DNA of 64,000 nt from Costus lasius. Taxonomy: Eukaryota; Streptophyta; Magnoliopsida; Zingiberales; Costaceae. The notes beneath the pieces were generated by a model. It was not told the origin of the DNA, did not search any database, and worked only from the letters and a program-made list of their open reading frames with translations. Positions within the stretch are counted from its first letter, which is position 1; each line of letters begins with the position of its first letter. The DNA is taken from positions 77,841,178-77,905,177 of the forward strand of contig CM050449.1 of assembly GCA_027563935.2 (NCBI GenBank). Direction: 5' to 3'. A program made the translations under genes and the position numbers. This document shows positions 36,169 through 47,456 of the stretch, piece after piece.

Positions 36169-39100
36169 ATGAGCTTCAATGTGCGATCCCTACTGGAAAG
36201 GGAGAAGTTTGCTGGGCCGAACTTCTCTGACTGGTTCGGACACCTTAAGATTGTTCTTAAGGCAGAGAGGAAACTGTATGTCCTCGAGACGGCGATACCG
36301 CCGCAGCCCGCTCCGAACGCCGCAAGGGCGGTTCGGGATGCCTACGAAAAGCACGTCAATGATAGCATTGATGTCGCTTGCCTGATGCTAGCGTCTATGA
36401 CGCCACCGCTGCAGCGTCAGCATGAGGACATGTCGGCTATAGAAATTATAGCGAACCTCAAGATGCTGTATGCTGCACAGGCGAGGACTGAACGCTATAA
36501 TCTGACGAAGCTCTTCTTTCAGAGCAAACTGGCTGAGGGGAGCCCAGTGGGAGCTCACGTGCTCAAGATGATTGGGCACAAGGAGGCTCTGGAGAAACTG
36601 GGGCATACCATCAACCAGGAGCTTGCTGTGGACATTATTCTACAGTCTCTTCTGCCTTCTTTCGATGCGTTCATCATTAACTTTAATATGAACAAGATCG
36701 ATTGTACGCCGGCAGAGCTGCTGAATATGCTCTTGACAACTGAGGAAACTCTGAAGGGTAAGCCTTCAACCTCTGTCTTGATGGTTCCTTTTAGGAACAA
36801 GAAGAAGGGGAAGAAGGGCAAGGCCCCTGTCAAGAATTACAGCAAGGCCCTGAAACAGAAGGTGAAGCGGTCGAAGGACAACAGGTGTTTCCACTGTGGC
36901 CAGCTGGGTCACTGGAAAAAGGACTGTAAAGCGCTCCAAGGAGATAAGAGGGGAAGCATCGCTTCTGGCTCAGGTATATATGTGACTGAGGTCATGTTTT
37001 CATCTTCTTCTATATCATGGGTGTTGGACACTGCATGTGGAGTTCACATTTGTTCAAATGTACAGGAACTCAAGAGAAGAAGGCAGGTGGGACAGCATGA
37101 GGTAGACCTACGCGTTGGAAACGGGGCACGGGTTGCTGCTGTTGCTGTAGGAGACTATTTCATTTCTTTACCATCTGGCATTGTATTAGAATTAAACAAT
37201 TGTTATTTTGTACCAAGTATCACAAAGAATATTATCTCTATTCCTGCTCTTGTCAGGAAAGGATTTGCCTTTGAATGCAAGATTTCAAAGTGTGTTTTAT
37301 CTCGTGATAATATTGTGTATGCAACTGGTTCAATTAACAATGGGTTATACATGTTGGACATGGACAATTCTATACAAAATATTGATAATAAGAAAGCCAA
37401 GTATGCTGATGACAGCACCTTGTTATGGCATAGTCGTTTAGGCCATATAAACGAGAAGCGCATTAAGCGGTTGCATGATCATGGACTGCTGGGATCATTC
37501 TCCTATGAGGAGATTGATACATGCAAAGCTTGTTTGATGGGTAAAATGACGAAGTCTCCTTTTCCTCACAAAGGTCAAAGGGCTTCAGGTTTACTGGACC
37601 TAATACACAGTGATGTGTGTGGGCCTTTTGGTAAACATGCCAGAGGTGGCTATCAGTACTTCATTACCTTTACTGATGATTTCAGTAGGTATGGATATGT
37701 CTATTTAATGAGACATAAAAGTGAATCTTTTGACAAGTTCAAAGAGTTCAAAAATGAAGTACAAAATCAGCTAGGCCGAAATATCAAGGCACTTCGTTCA
37801 GATCGAGGTGGTGAATACCTGAGTCATGCGTTTACTGACTATCTGAAAGAGTGTGGGATTATCTCACAGCTCACTCCGCCAGGAACACCGCAATGGAATG
37901 GTGTGTCCGAGAGGAGAAATAGAACGTTACTTGATATGGTTCGTTCTATGATGAGTCAGGCTACTCTTCCATACTCCTTTTGGGGTTTTGCACTGGAAAC
38001 AGCTGCAAAGGTACTAAACCGAGTGCCATCCAAGGCAGTTTTAAAGACGCCATATGAGTTATGGTATGGGAAACAGCCTAGCTTGACATTTATCAGGATC
38101 TGGGGTTGCGAGGCTTATGTCAAAAAGCTCGCCTCTGGGAAACTAGAGAGCAGATCTGACAAATGCATCTTTGTCGGTTACCCTAAGGAAACTAAGGGTT
38201 ATTATTTCTACGATCCCAAGGAGAACAAGGTATTTGTTGCTCGGACGGCCGTATTTCTTGAGAAGGAATTTATTCTGCAAGAGGCCAGTGGGAGAGAAAT
38301 AAAGCTGGATGAGAATCCAGAGGAAGGACAAAGTAGTCAAGCAGAGTTGGATGTGCCTGAGCCGGTAGAGCAGGTTATTGGACAACCTGAGGCTCAGATA
38401 TCACGGGAACCGCGAAGATCGGGTAGGATCCGTCGACAGCCTGAGCGCTATGACGGAGTCTACATCATTGATAATGATGAACCCCTAACTTATGCGGATG
38501 CGGTCAGTGGACCGGAGTCAGCTAGATGGCTTGATGCTATGCGAGCCGAGATGGACTCCATGTCAGATAACCAAGTCTGGGATTTGGTTGATCCGCCTCC
38601 GGGAGTAATCCCTATAGGCTGTAAATGGATCTTCAAGAAGAAGATTGACATGGATGGTAACGTGGTTACCTATAAAGGCAGGCTAGTTGCGAAAGGTTTC
38701 AAACAAATCTACGGGATAGATTATGATGAAACTTTCTCACCTGTAGCCATGTTTAAGTCTATTCGGATTCTTTTCGCGATAGCTGCATATTACGATTATG
38801 AGATCTGGCAGATGGATGTGAAAACAGCTTTCCTTAATGGAAATCTGGATGAGGATGTGTATATGACACAACCGGAAGGTTTCACTAATCCATCAGATCG
38901 TCATAAAATATGCAAGTTAAAGAAGTCCATTTATGGACTGAAACAAGCATCAAGAAGCTGGAATATTCGTTTTGATGAATCAATCTCTGAGTTTGGTTTC
39001 ATCAAGAACGAGGATGACCCGTGTGTATATAAGAGGTTTAGTGGGAGCGTGATTACATTCCTAATCCTCTACGTCGATGATATCTTGATCATTGGAAACG

Positions 39101-40053
39101 ATATTCCTGAACTGCATGCTGTTAAGGCATGGTTAGGAAAATGTTTTCAGATGAAAGATCTAGGAGAAGCAGCCTATGTACTAGGTGTGAAGATCTACCG
39201 GGATAGATCTAAGAGGCTTCTCGGGCTGTGCCAGAGTACTTACATCGATAAAGTCCTGGAGAGATTCCATTTAGAGAATTCTAAACGTGGATATCTTCCA
39301 GTCAGACATGGTCTGAATCTTTCGAAGAGTCAGTGTCCACAAACACAGACTGAGAAAGATGAAATGGACAATACGCCTTATGCTTCGGCTATTGGGTCCA
39401 TTATGTATGCGATGTTGTGTACTCGCCCAGACGTCGCTTACGGGTTAAGCGTGACCAGTCGATTCCAAAGTAATCCAGGTTTGGCGCACTGGATTGCAGT
39501 CAAGAACATTTTAAAATATCTGCGGAGGACCAAAGATATGTTCTTGATATATGGTGGTCAGGAAGAACTCAGTATAGAGGGATATACTGACGCTTCGTTC
39601 CAGTCGGACCAGGATGATTTCCGATCGCAATCAGGCTATGTTTTTAGCTTGAATGGTGGAGCAGTGGTGTGGAAAAGTTTCAAACAGTCAACTGTTGCTG
39701 ATTCCACAACAGAAGCCGAGTATGTTGCAGCCTCGGAAGCATCCAAGGAGGCAGTGTGGATTCGTAAGTTCGTGAGAGAACTTGGTGTCGTTCCTTCGAG
39801 TGCAGATCCTTTGGTTATCTTTTGTGATAACACTGGAGCTATAGCACAAGCAAAGGAACCGCGGTCGCACCAGAAGTCCAAGCACATACAGAGACGGTTT
39901 CACTTGATCCGGGAGATCATTGATCGTGGCGAGATCAAGATTTGCAAGGTTCATACAGATGACAATCTGGCAGACCCGCTTACCAAGCCTCTGGCGCAGC
40001 AGAAGCATGAGAAGCACTGTAATAATATGGGTTTGAGATTTCTCAACCATTAG
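36169..40053 (+). CDS. Copia gag-pol polyprotein of A (1294 aa), intact
   Basis: This is a single-frame Ty1/copia polyprotein for particle formation, cDNA synthesis and integration. Gag covers about residues 1-230. The CCHC knuckle is C240, C243, H248, C253. Protease has LDTACG with the catalytic Asp at 287. The integrase zinc region is H421, H426, C452, C455, and the core acidic residues are D482, D545, E581. Reverse transcriptase (about 805-1050) has YVDD at 968-971. RNase H (about 1135-1270) has D1141, E1184 and D1220. Integrase precedes reverse transcriptase, which defines copia. The ATG is chosen because the context GAACACCATGAGC and the N-terminus (MSFNVRSLL) are conserved in all copies. 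There is no gag/pol frameshift, so a gag excess would need another mechanism. Lineage within copia is not assigned. Confidence 0.96.
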   Translation: MSFNVRSLLEREKFAGPNFSDWFGHLKIVLKAERKLYVLETAIPPQPAPNAARAVRDAYEKHVNDSIDVACLMLASMTPPLQRQHEDMSAIEIIANLKMLYAAQARTERYNLTKLFFQSKLAEGSPVGAHVLKMIGHKEALEKLGHTINQELAVDIILQSLLPSFDAFIINFNMNKIDCTPAELLNMLLTTEETLKGKPSTSVLMVPFRNKKKGKKGKAPVKNYSKALKQKVKRSKDNRCFHCGQLGHWKKDCKALQGDKRGSIASGSGIYVTEVMFSSSSISWVLDTACGVHICSNVQELKRRRQVGQHEVDLRVGNGARVAAVAVGDYFISLPSGIVLELNNCYFVPSITKNIISIPALVRKGFAFECKISKCVLSRDNIVYATGSINNGLYMLDMDNSIQNIDNKKAKYADDSTLLWHSRLGHINEKRIKRLHDHGLLGSFSYEEIDTCKACLMGKMTKSPFPHKGQRASGLLDLIHSDVCGPFGKHARGGYQYFITFTDDFSRYGYVYLMRHKSESFDKFKEFKNEVQNQLGRNIKALRSDRGGEYLSHAFTDYLKECGIISQLTPPGTPQWNGVSERRNRTLLDMVRSMMSQATLPYSFWGFALETAAKVLNRVPSKAVLKTPYELWYGKQPSLTFIRIWGCEAYVKKLASGKLESRSDKCIFVGYPKETKGYYFYDPKENKVFVARTAVFLEKEFILQEASGREIKLDENPEEGQSSQAELDVPEPVEQVIGQPEAQISREPRRSGRIRRQPERYDGVYIIDNDEPLTYADAVSGPESARWLDAMRAEMDSMSDNQVWDLVDPPPGVIPIGCKWIFKKKIDMDGNVVTYKGRLVAKGFKQIYGIDYDETFSPVAMFKSIRILFAIAAYYDYEIWQMDVKTAFLNGNLDEDVYMTQPEGFTNPSDRHKICKLKKSIYGLKQASRSWNIRFDESISEFGFIKNEDDPCVYKRFSGSVITFLILYVDDILIIGNDIPELHAVKAWLGKCFQMKDLGEAAYVLGVKIYRDRSKRLLGLCQSTYIDKVLERFHLENSKRGYLPVRHGLNLSKSQCPQTQTEKDEMDNTPYASAIGSIMYAMLCTRPDVAYGLSVTSRFQSNPGLAHWIAVKNILKYLRRTKDMFLIYGGQEELSIEGYTDASFQSDQDDFRSQSGYVFSLNGGAVVWKSFKQSTVADSTTEAEYVAASEASKEAVWIRKFVRELGVVPSSADPLVIFCDNTGAIAQAKEPRSHQKSKHIQRRFHLIREIIDRGEIKICKVHTDDNLADPLTKPLAQQKHEKHCNNMGLRFLNH

Positions 40054-40058
40054 ATTAA

Positions 40059-40073
40059 GTGCAAGTGGGAGAT
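40059..40073 (+). promoter_or_regulatory. Polypurine tract of A
   Basis: GCAAGTGGGAGAT sits just before the 3' LTR and six bases after the gag-pol stop region. Confidence 0.78.
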
Positions 40074-41756
40074 TGTTGGAGTATGCCCTTAAGGCTAATG
40101 TTTGAGGCCTTTGGGATTGTAAAAGTATTATGTAATAAACTCTTATGTTTATGATAGGCATGGTTATTATTCAGGTTGTTACCTTGTCTGCTGCAATGAG
40201 TGTGCTTCTGAATAATGTCTCAAAGCTGTTCAGCTAGGCTGACAGGCTGTATGTCCTTAGTCGAGATATCTTGGTGAACATGAGACAGCCTTGATATGAT
40301 GGAGACTAATATGAGTGCTAATCTTATAGGATGCTTCGAGCATGGAATAAGATGTAGACTCATGGGTACATTGGATGTACTGGACAGACCCTACTGGGAT
40401 ATTCCATTGCTTGTCACAATGTGAATGATCCTTGTAAGCAGCAAGTGGCACATGTCCTCTGACTTGAGATCACTTGTGTTTCTAAATGATGATTGTCATT
40501 GTCTTGAGGTAGTTCAATATCATTTGAAACATAATGATTATAGACTATCTTGGATGGTGAGCTTGAGTCAGGTTAGGGCACTTGTGATAGATAAAGGATT
40601 GCCGTATCCTTGTTTAAGGAGTGTGATGTTCTAAAGGGCCCCCTTTATATGAGATGATTGAGGAAGTGTATGGCCATACCCAGATGACTATGTTCATCTG
40701 ATCTAATCATGCTCATCGTGTTGGAGTTACAAGCTTGACATGCTTGTCCAATAAGAACATCCAGTGGCAAAGGATAAATGTATGCCTTGTGAATAGAGTC
40801 ACACTTGTGCCTTGGTTTGGGAGTAGTCTTGGAAGACTCTTTCCTTTATATCGGGAGACAGTGATGTGTTGCTAGATACCCCTCACTGATCATGATAACG
40901 TAAGTTATCGTTACCGACATTTAGAGGAAACCCTCAGGGTCGCACAATATGATGATATGGCTTACTTGAGTCAGATCGTGTGGACTGAATTCTTTGGGTT
41001 CAGTTTAAGGGGATTTAATCTCTGATTGTAAGTGAGATCTAGCCTGATCATGTTTGATTGATTAGGGCTTGAGATCGGTAAGCTTGGATCGAGAGAGATG
41101 ATGCTAGATCGAAGAGATCAGGGGCATCAGGTGATGAACGGTTAGAACATGAGCCTTGGGGTTCAATATGGTCTAGACCACATGGCTTGAGCCATTTCGG
41201 TTTGGTTCATGAACCAAAGTCGATTGAAACGGTTTAGCTTGAACCGGTTCACAATTGTGAACGCATGGTTCAATGCTCAAATGCGTTTGAGGTTGGCTTG
41301 AGCGCATGGCATGATGAGCTTCCATTTATGGAAAGTCATCATGGCCGGTTTCACAAAAAATGCCTAAACGCATAAGCGTTTGTGCTCTTCTCTTGAACGC
41401 CTTGGACAATTTCGTTGAGGTGTGGTTGACGACGAGAAGGAGAGGCTAGGCAAGTGAAGCTCTCGGCAACAAGGAGATTCATCATCCCCTTCCATTCGAC
41501 AAGAAGGCTTGAGGGTCTTGCTAGCACAAGAGATCTCAAGGAAGTGAGCATCTTCATCTTGTGTGTGGGCTTGTGGAGGAGACCTAGTTTGATCTCTTCT
41601 TCCAAACCGACTTCCAAATCCATGGCGTTGGTATGATTCCTTTTCATAACATAAGTTGATCTTATAGATTCATATGCGATCTTGAAACCCTTTTTCCGCA
41701 AAGCTTGTTAGAATTGCAAGTTTAGGGTTTCTCCCCTATAATTAGGGGTTCCTACA
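40074..41756 (+). repeat. 3' LTR of A (1683 bp)
   Basis: It has the same length and ends as the 5' LTR and almost the same sequence. Followed by GTTTC at 41757-41761. Confidence 0.94.
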
Positions 41757-41985
41757 GTTTCCAACTCGTAGGTCCACCTCATGCTGTCCCACCTGCCTTC
41801 TTCTCTTGAGTTCCTGTACATTTGAACAAATGTGAACTCCACATGCAGTGTCCAACACCCATGATATAGAAGAAGAAAACATGACCTCAGTCACGAATAT
41901 ACCTGAGCCAGAAGCGATGCTTCCCCTCTTATCTCCTTGGAGCGCTTTGCAGTCCTTTTTCTAGTGACCCAGCTGGCCACAGTGG
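41757..41985 (-). pseudogene. Extra N5-type internal fragment, piece 2
   Basis: The first five bases are the duplicated target of A. The fragment continues the minus-strand gag-pol segment from 32583, through the protease motif and into the CCHC knuckle, ending inside HCGQLGHW. The sequence matches N5 27.9-28.14 kb with at least one point change. At 41985 it joins plus-strand H1 pol without any LTR end. Confidence 0.87.
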
Positions 41986-43353
41986 CTCCGGGAGTGATCC
42001 CTATAGGCTGTAAATGGATCTTCAAGAAGAAGATTGACATGGATGGTAACGTGGTTACCTATAAAGGCAGGCTAGTTGCGAAAGGTTTCAAACAAATCTA
42101 CGGGATAGATTATGATGAAACTTTCTCTCCTGTAGCCATGTTCAAGTCTATTCGGATTATACTTGCGATAGCGGCATATTATGATTATGAGATCTGGCAG
42201 ATGGATGTGAAGACTGCTTTCCTTAATGGAAAACTGGATGAGGATGTGTATATGACACAACCTGAAGGTTTCACTAATCCATCAGATCGTCATAAAATAT
42301 GCAAATTAAAGAAGTCCATTTATGGACTTAAGCAAGCATCGAGAAGCTGGAATATTCGTTTTGATGAATCAATCTGTGAATTTGGTTTCATCAAGAATGA
42401 AGATGACCCGTGTGTATATAAGAGGTTTAGTGGGAGCGTAATTACTTTCCTAGTCCTCTACATCGATGATATCTTAATCATTGGAAACGATATTCCTGAA
42501 CTGCATGCTGTTAAAGCATGGTTAAGAAAATGTTTCCAGATGAAAGATCTAGGAGAAGCAGCCTATGTATTAGGTGTGAAGATCTACAGGGATAGATCTA
42601 AGAGGCTTCTCGGGCTGTGCCAGAGTACTTACATCGATAAAGTCCTGGAGAGATTTCATTTAGAGAATTCTAAAAGAGGATATCTTCCAGTCAGACATGG
42701 TCTGAATCTTTCAAAGAGTCAGTGTCCACAAACACAGACTGAGAAAGATGAAATGGACAATACGCCTTATGCTTCGGCTATTGGGTCCATTATGTATGCG
42801 ATGTTGTGTACTCGCCCAGACGTCGCTTACGGGTTAAGCGTGACCAGTCGATTCCAAAGTAATCTAGGTCAGGCGCACTGGATTGCAGTCAAGAACATTT
42901 TAAAATATCTGCGGAGGACCAAAGATATGTTCTTGGTATATGGTGGTTAGGAAGAACTCAGTATTGAAGGATATACTGACGCTTCGTTCCAGTCGGACCA
43001 GGATGATTTCCGATCGCAATCAGGCTATGTTTTTAGCTTGAATGGAGGAGCAGTGGTGTGGAAGAGTTTCGAACAGTCTATTGTTGCTGATTCCACAATA
43101 GAAGCCGAGTATGTTGCAGCCTCGGAAGCATCCAAGGAGGCAGTGTGGATTCGTAAGTTCGTTCAGGGACTTGGTGTTGTTCCTTCGAGTGCAGATCCTT
43201 TGGTTATCTTCTGTGATAACACTGGAGCAATCGCACAAGCAAAGGAACCACGGTCGCACCAGAAGTCCAAGCACATACAGAGACGGTTTCACTTGATCCG
43301 GGAGATCATTGATCGTGGTGAGATCAAAATTTGCAAGGTTCATACAGATGACA
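41986..43353 (+). pseudogene. H1 gag-pol, piece 3 (reverse transcriptase, RNase H)
   Basis: This resumes H1 pol two bases after the point lost at 23247. It encodes reverse transcriptase (KWIFKKK, DVKTAFLN, catalytic box as YIDD rather than YVDD) and RNase H ([21 protein letters not shown]) to HTDD. A CAG to TAG change at 42948-42950 stops the frame before RNase H. The last 30 codons, polypurine tract and 3' LTR are missing: at 43353 the sequence passes directly into gypsy gag. The switch keeps an open frame (43038-45491), making an accidental copia-gypsy fusion. Confidence 0.9.
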
Positions 43354-45472
43354 GGTTATGTCTGACCACCTATATGATGCGTGGTGACGCAGATGAGTGG
43401 TGGAAGGGCGTGGTGAGACTTGCTGAGGAAAAACATGAGACAGTAGATTGGCCCTATTTCTTGTCTCAATTTAATGAGAAGTACTTCCCCGATAGCTTGG
43501 TGGAGGACCGAGAGGTGGAATTTATTCATCTGGAGCAGGGTGATATGACTGTGGACCAGTATGAGTTACGGTTCACTAAGTTGGGAAAGTATGCCCCTCA
43601 CCTGATAAACACTGAAAAGAGGAGGGCTACCAAGTTTCTCAGAGGTCTCAGATGGGACATTCGGGAGCAGGTTGGTGCTCAGCACTTGGAGACTTACGTT
43701 GAGACTGTTGGACGAGCACGCACCATTGAGAGGTACATATCTGAGAGGAGTTCTAGTGTGGCCGTGACGGTGGTTCCTGCAGCTGAGGCGGCGGCTCCTC
43801 AGTATGGTAATGGCGGCAAGGGTAAGAAGTACCCTAGTCATAAAGACTACAAGAAGAGCAGGTATAAGCCTTACTCTTACAAGGCACCGCAGCAGTCCAG
43901 GGATGCACCGCAGCAGTCCAGGGATGTCAGAGATGTAAAGAACAGTATCACAGAGGATAGGACTTGTAATTATTGTGGGATCAAGGGACATCTGGTGAAG
44001 GATTGTTATAAGAAGAATGGTGTATGCTTCAGATGTAAGAAACCAGGGCACATGGTCAAAGACTACAAAGAGCCTGAGATACAGAATAGAGGCGCAGAAA
44101 AGCCTACAGTCCAGACACGAGTTTATGCTGTGGCTGAGAAGGACACACGAGCTTCCCGATCCGTCGTGGAAGGTACCTTATTTGTATTTGATCAGTTAGC
44201 TCGTATCTTATTTGACCCTGGTGCAAATCTGTCTTTTGTATCTGTTAGATTTGCTGCATGTTTACCTGTTGTACCTAAGATGCTAGATTATGTTGTGTCT
44301 GTCAGTACTCCCTTAGGAAAGTCATTATCTACAGATACTGTTTGTGCTGATTGTGTAGTGCATGTAGAGGATTATGAGTTTCTGGTAGATCTAATCCTCT
44401 TAGACATGCAAGATTATGATGTCATCTTAGGAATGGATTGGTTGTCTTCCCATCATGCCACTGTGGATTGCTTTGAGAAAGTAATCACTTTAAATCTACT
44501 AGATGGGAATCGGATTTTTGTGAGAGGTCTAGTGTCAGACCAAGGACCGCATGTGATATCTTTCCTGCAGGCCAGGAAGTTACTTGCTAGTGGGTGTAAG
44601 GGTTACCTTGCGCATGTTAAGGTGCAGGATGATTCTACTTCTGATTTGACTCAGATGGCGGTGGTGAAAGAGTTTCCTGATGTGTTCTCTGAGGAATTTT
44701 CAGGCTTGCCACCAATTAGAGAAGTGGAGTTTGGCATTGAGTTGGCGCCAGGAACGGCACCTATCTCCAGAGCTCCTTATCGCATGGCTACCTCAGAGCT
44801 GGCTGAGCTTAAGAAACAACTGGAGGAATTGCTAGAGAAAGGGTATATCCGGCCTAGTGCTTCTCCCTGGGGAGCGCCAGTGCTGTTTGTAAAGAAGAAA
44901 GATGGAACCCTGAGGATGTGTATAGACTACAGGCAACTGAACCAAGTGACTATCAAGAATAAGTATCCTCTTCCCAGAATTGATGATCTGTTTGATCAAT
45001 TACAGGGAGCTACAGTGTTCTCTAAGATTGACCTGAGATCAGGGTATTACCAGCTTAGGGTCAAGGATGAGGATATATTTAAGACTGCTTTCAGGACCAG
45101 GTATGGGCATTTTGAATTTTTAGTTATGCCTTTTGGACTGACGAATGCACCTGCTGTCTTCATGGATTTGATGAACAGGGTATTCCATGAATTGCTTGAC
45201 TCTTGTGTGGTAGTCTTTATAGACGATATTTTGGTATACTCACGGACTACTTCAGATCATGTCAGTGACTTGCGCAGAGTGCTGGAGGTTCTGAGGAAGA
45301 ACCGATTATATGCCAAGGCTAGTAAGTGTGAGTTCTGGTTAGAAAAGATCAGTTTCCTTGGGCATGTGATTTCTGGTCAGGGGGTGTCTGTGGATCCGGT
45401 TAAAGTGCAAGCCATCCTCGATTGGGGAAGACCGACTAGTGCTACTGAGATCAGAAGTTTCCTGGGATTAGC
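43354..45472 (+). pseudogene. Gypsy gag-pol of G1, piece 1 (gag to reverse transcriptase)
   Basis: The segment starts mid-gag ([14 protein letters not shown]) and continues with two zinc knuckles near 43960-44070 and a protease motif (LFDPGA) near 44210. Reverse transcriptase follows, with [16 protein letters not shown] and the catalytic FIDD near 45220. The last Cys of the second knuckle is Tyr (44064-44066, TAC), a G to A change that should abolish zinc binding there. The frame is open across the segment and is fused upstream to H1 RNase H codons. It ends at TTAGC, the target of B, within the FLGLAGYY motif. Pol resumes at 54674. Confidence 0.93.
45468..45472. repeat. Target-site duplication of B (TTAGC), left copy
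   Basis: TTAGC at 45468-45472 recurs at 54669-54673, outside both LTR ends of B. Confidence 0.93.
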
Positions 45473-47154
45473 TGTTGGAGTATGCCCTTAAGGCTAATGT
45501 TTGAGGCCTTTGGGATTGTAAAAGTATTATGTAATAAACTCTTATGTTTATGATAGGCATGGTTATTATTCAGGTTGTTACCTTGTCTGCTGCAATGAGT
45601 GTGCTTCTGAATAATGTCTCAAAGCTGTTCAGCTAGGCTGACAGGCTGTATGTCCTTAGTCGAGATATCTTGGTGAACATGAGACAGCCTTGATATGATG
45701 GAGACTAATATGAGTGCTAATCTTATAGGATGCTTCGAGCATGGAATAAGATGTAGACTCATGGGTACATTGGATGTACTGGACAGACCCTACTGGGATA
45801 TTCCATTGCTTGTCACAATGTGAATGATCCTTGTAAGCAGCAAGTGGCACATGTCCTCTGACTTGAGATCACTTGTGTTTCTAAATGATGATTGTCATTG
45901 TCTTGAGGTAGTTCAATATCATTTGAAACATAATGATTATAGACTATCTTGGATGGTGAGCTTGAGTCAGGTTAGGGCACTTGTGATAGATAAAGGATTG
46001 CCGTATCCTTGTTTAAGGAGTGTGATGTTCTAAAGGGCCCCCTTTATATGAGATGATTGAGGAAGTGTATGGCCATACCCAGATGACTATGTTCATCTGA
46101 TCTAATCATGCTCATCGTGTTGGAGTTACAAGCTTGACATGCTTGTCCAATAAGAACATCCAGTGGCAAAGGATAAATGTATGCCTTGTGAATAGAGTCA
46201 CACTTGTGCCTTGGTTTGGGAGTAGTCTTGGAAGACTCTTTCCTTTATATCGGGAGACAGTGATGTGTTGCTAGATACCCCTCACTGATCGTGATAACGT
46301 AAGTTATCGTTACCGACATTTAGAGGAAACCCTCAGGGTCGCACAATATGATGATATGGCTTACTTGAGTCAGATCGTGTGGACTGAATTCTTTGGGTTC
46401 AGTTTAAGGGGATTTAATCTCTGATTGTAAGTGAGATCTAGCCTGATCATGTTTGATTGATTAGGGCTTGAGATCGGTAAGCTTGGATCGAGAGAGATGA
46501 TGCTAGATCGAAGAGATCAGGGGCATCAGGTGATGAACGGTTAGATCATGAGCCTTGGGGTTCAATATGGTCTAGACCACATGGCTTGAGCCATTTCGGT
46601 TTGGTTCATGAACCAAAGTCGATTGAAACGGTTTAGCTTGAACCGGTTCACAATTGTGAACGCATGGTTCAATGCTCAAATGCGTTTGAGGTTGGCTTGA
46701 GCGCATGGCATGATGAGCTTCCATTTATGGAAAGTCATCATGGCCGGTTTCACAAAAACGCCTAAACGCATAAGCGTTTGTGCTCTTCTCTTGAACGCCT
46801 TGGACAATTTCGTTGAGGTGTGATTGACGACGAGAAGGAGAGGCTAGGCAAGTGAAGCTCTCGGCAACAAGGAGATTCATCATCCCCTTCCATTTGACAA
46901 GAAGGCTTGAGGGTCTTGCTAGCACAAGAGATCTCAAGGAAGTGAGCATCTTCATCTTGTGTGTGGGCTTGTGGAGGAGACCTAGTTTGATCTCTTCTTC
47001 CAAACCGACTTCCAAATCCATGGCGTTGGTATGATTCCTTTTCATAACATAAGTTGATCTTATAGATTCATATGCGATCTTGAAACCCTTTTTCCGCAAA
47101 GCTTGTTAGAATTGCAAGTTTAGGGTTTCTCCCCTATAATTAGGGGTTCCTACA
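45473..47154 (+). repeat. 5' LTR of B (1682 bp)
   Basis: It has the same ends as A (TGTTGGAG to TTCCTACA). The candidate promoter palindrome is at 46224-46237, the TATA-like sequence at 46243-46251 and the hairpin at 46293-46308. Confidence 0.94.
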
Positions 47155-47156
47155 AT

Positions 47157-47168
47157 TGGTATCAGAGC
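47157..47168 (+). promoter_or_regulatory. Primer binding site of B
   Basis: TGGTATCAGAGC is a perfect initiator tRNA-Met complement, two bases from the LTR. Confidence 0.9.
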
Positions 47169-47251
47169 TAGGCTCTTGATATGATCTATATGATTGCTTA
47201 TTTGTGATCCATACATTCAAGTTGCGCTTACTTTTACTTGAAGCATGCTTT

Positions 47252-47357
47252 GTTTTCATGAGGTTGAGCATGCTTTGTTTTCATGAGGTTGCGCATGTAT
47301 CTTGTTTTCATGAGGTTGCGCATGTATCTTGCTTTCATGAAGTTGCGCATGATATCA
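47252..47357 (+). repeat. 27-bp tandem repeat in B leader (4 units)
   Basis: Units start at 47252 (25 bp), 47277, 47304 and 47331. The first, with GAGCATGC instead of GCGCATGT, is absent from A. Confidence 0.88.
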
Positions 47358-47390
47358 TGCTTTAAGTTGCGCTTGTATCATGGCTTTGAT

Positions 47391-47456
47391 AAAGTATGCG
47401 CTCCCCCTTGAAGGGGACCCCCTAAAGTATGCGCTCCTCCTTGAAGAGGACCCCCT
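47391..47456 (+). repeat. 33-bp tandem duplication with hairpins, B leader
   Basis: It is the same two-unit arrangement as in A, at 47391-47423 and 47424-47456, with the paired C-G to T-A difference between units. Confidence 0.85.

Larger units (their letters stand above)
32584..41756 (+). mobile_element. Copia element A, intact and young
   Basis: This is a complete plus-strand element of 9173 bp with LTRs 32584-34266 and 40074-41756 (both 1683 bp), a primer binding site, a long leader, an unbroken gag-pol, a polypurine tract and GTTTC duplications. By eye the LTRs differ at about three positions (near 33401, 33870 and 33964 in the left copy). It inserted into the extra N5 fragment. It is nearly identical to B, which points to recent activity of this subfamily. 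Confidence 0.95.
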
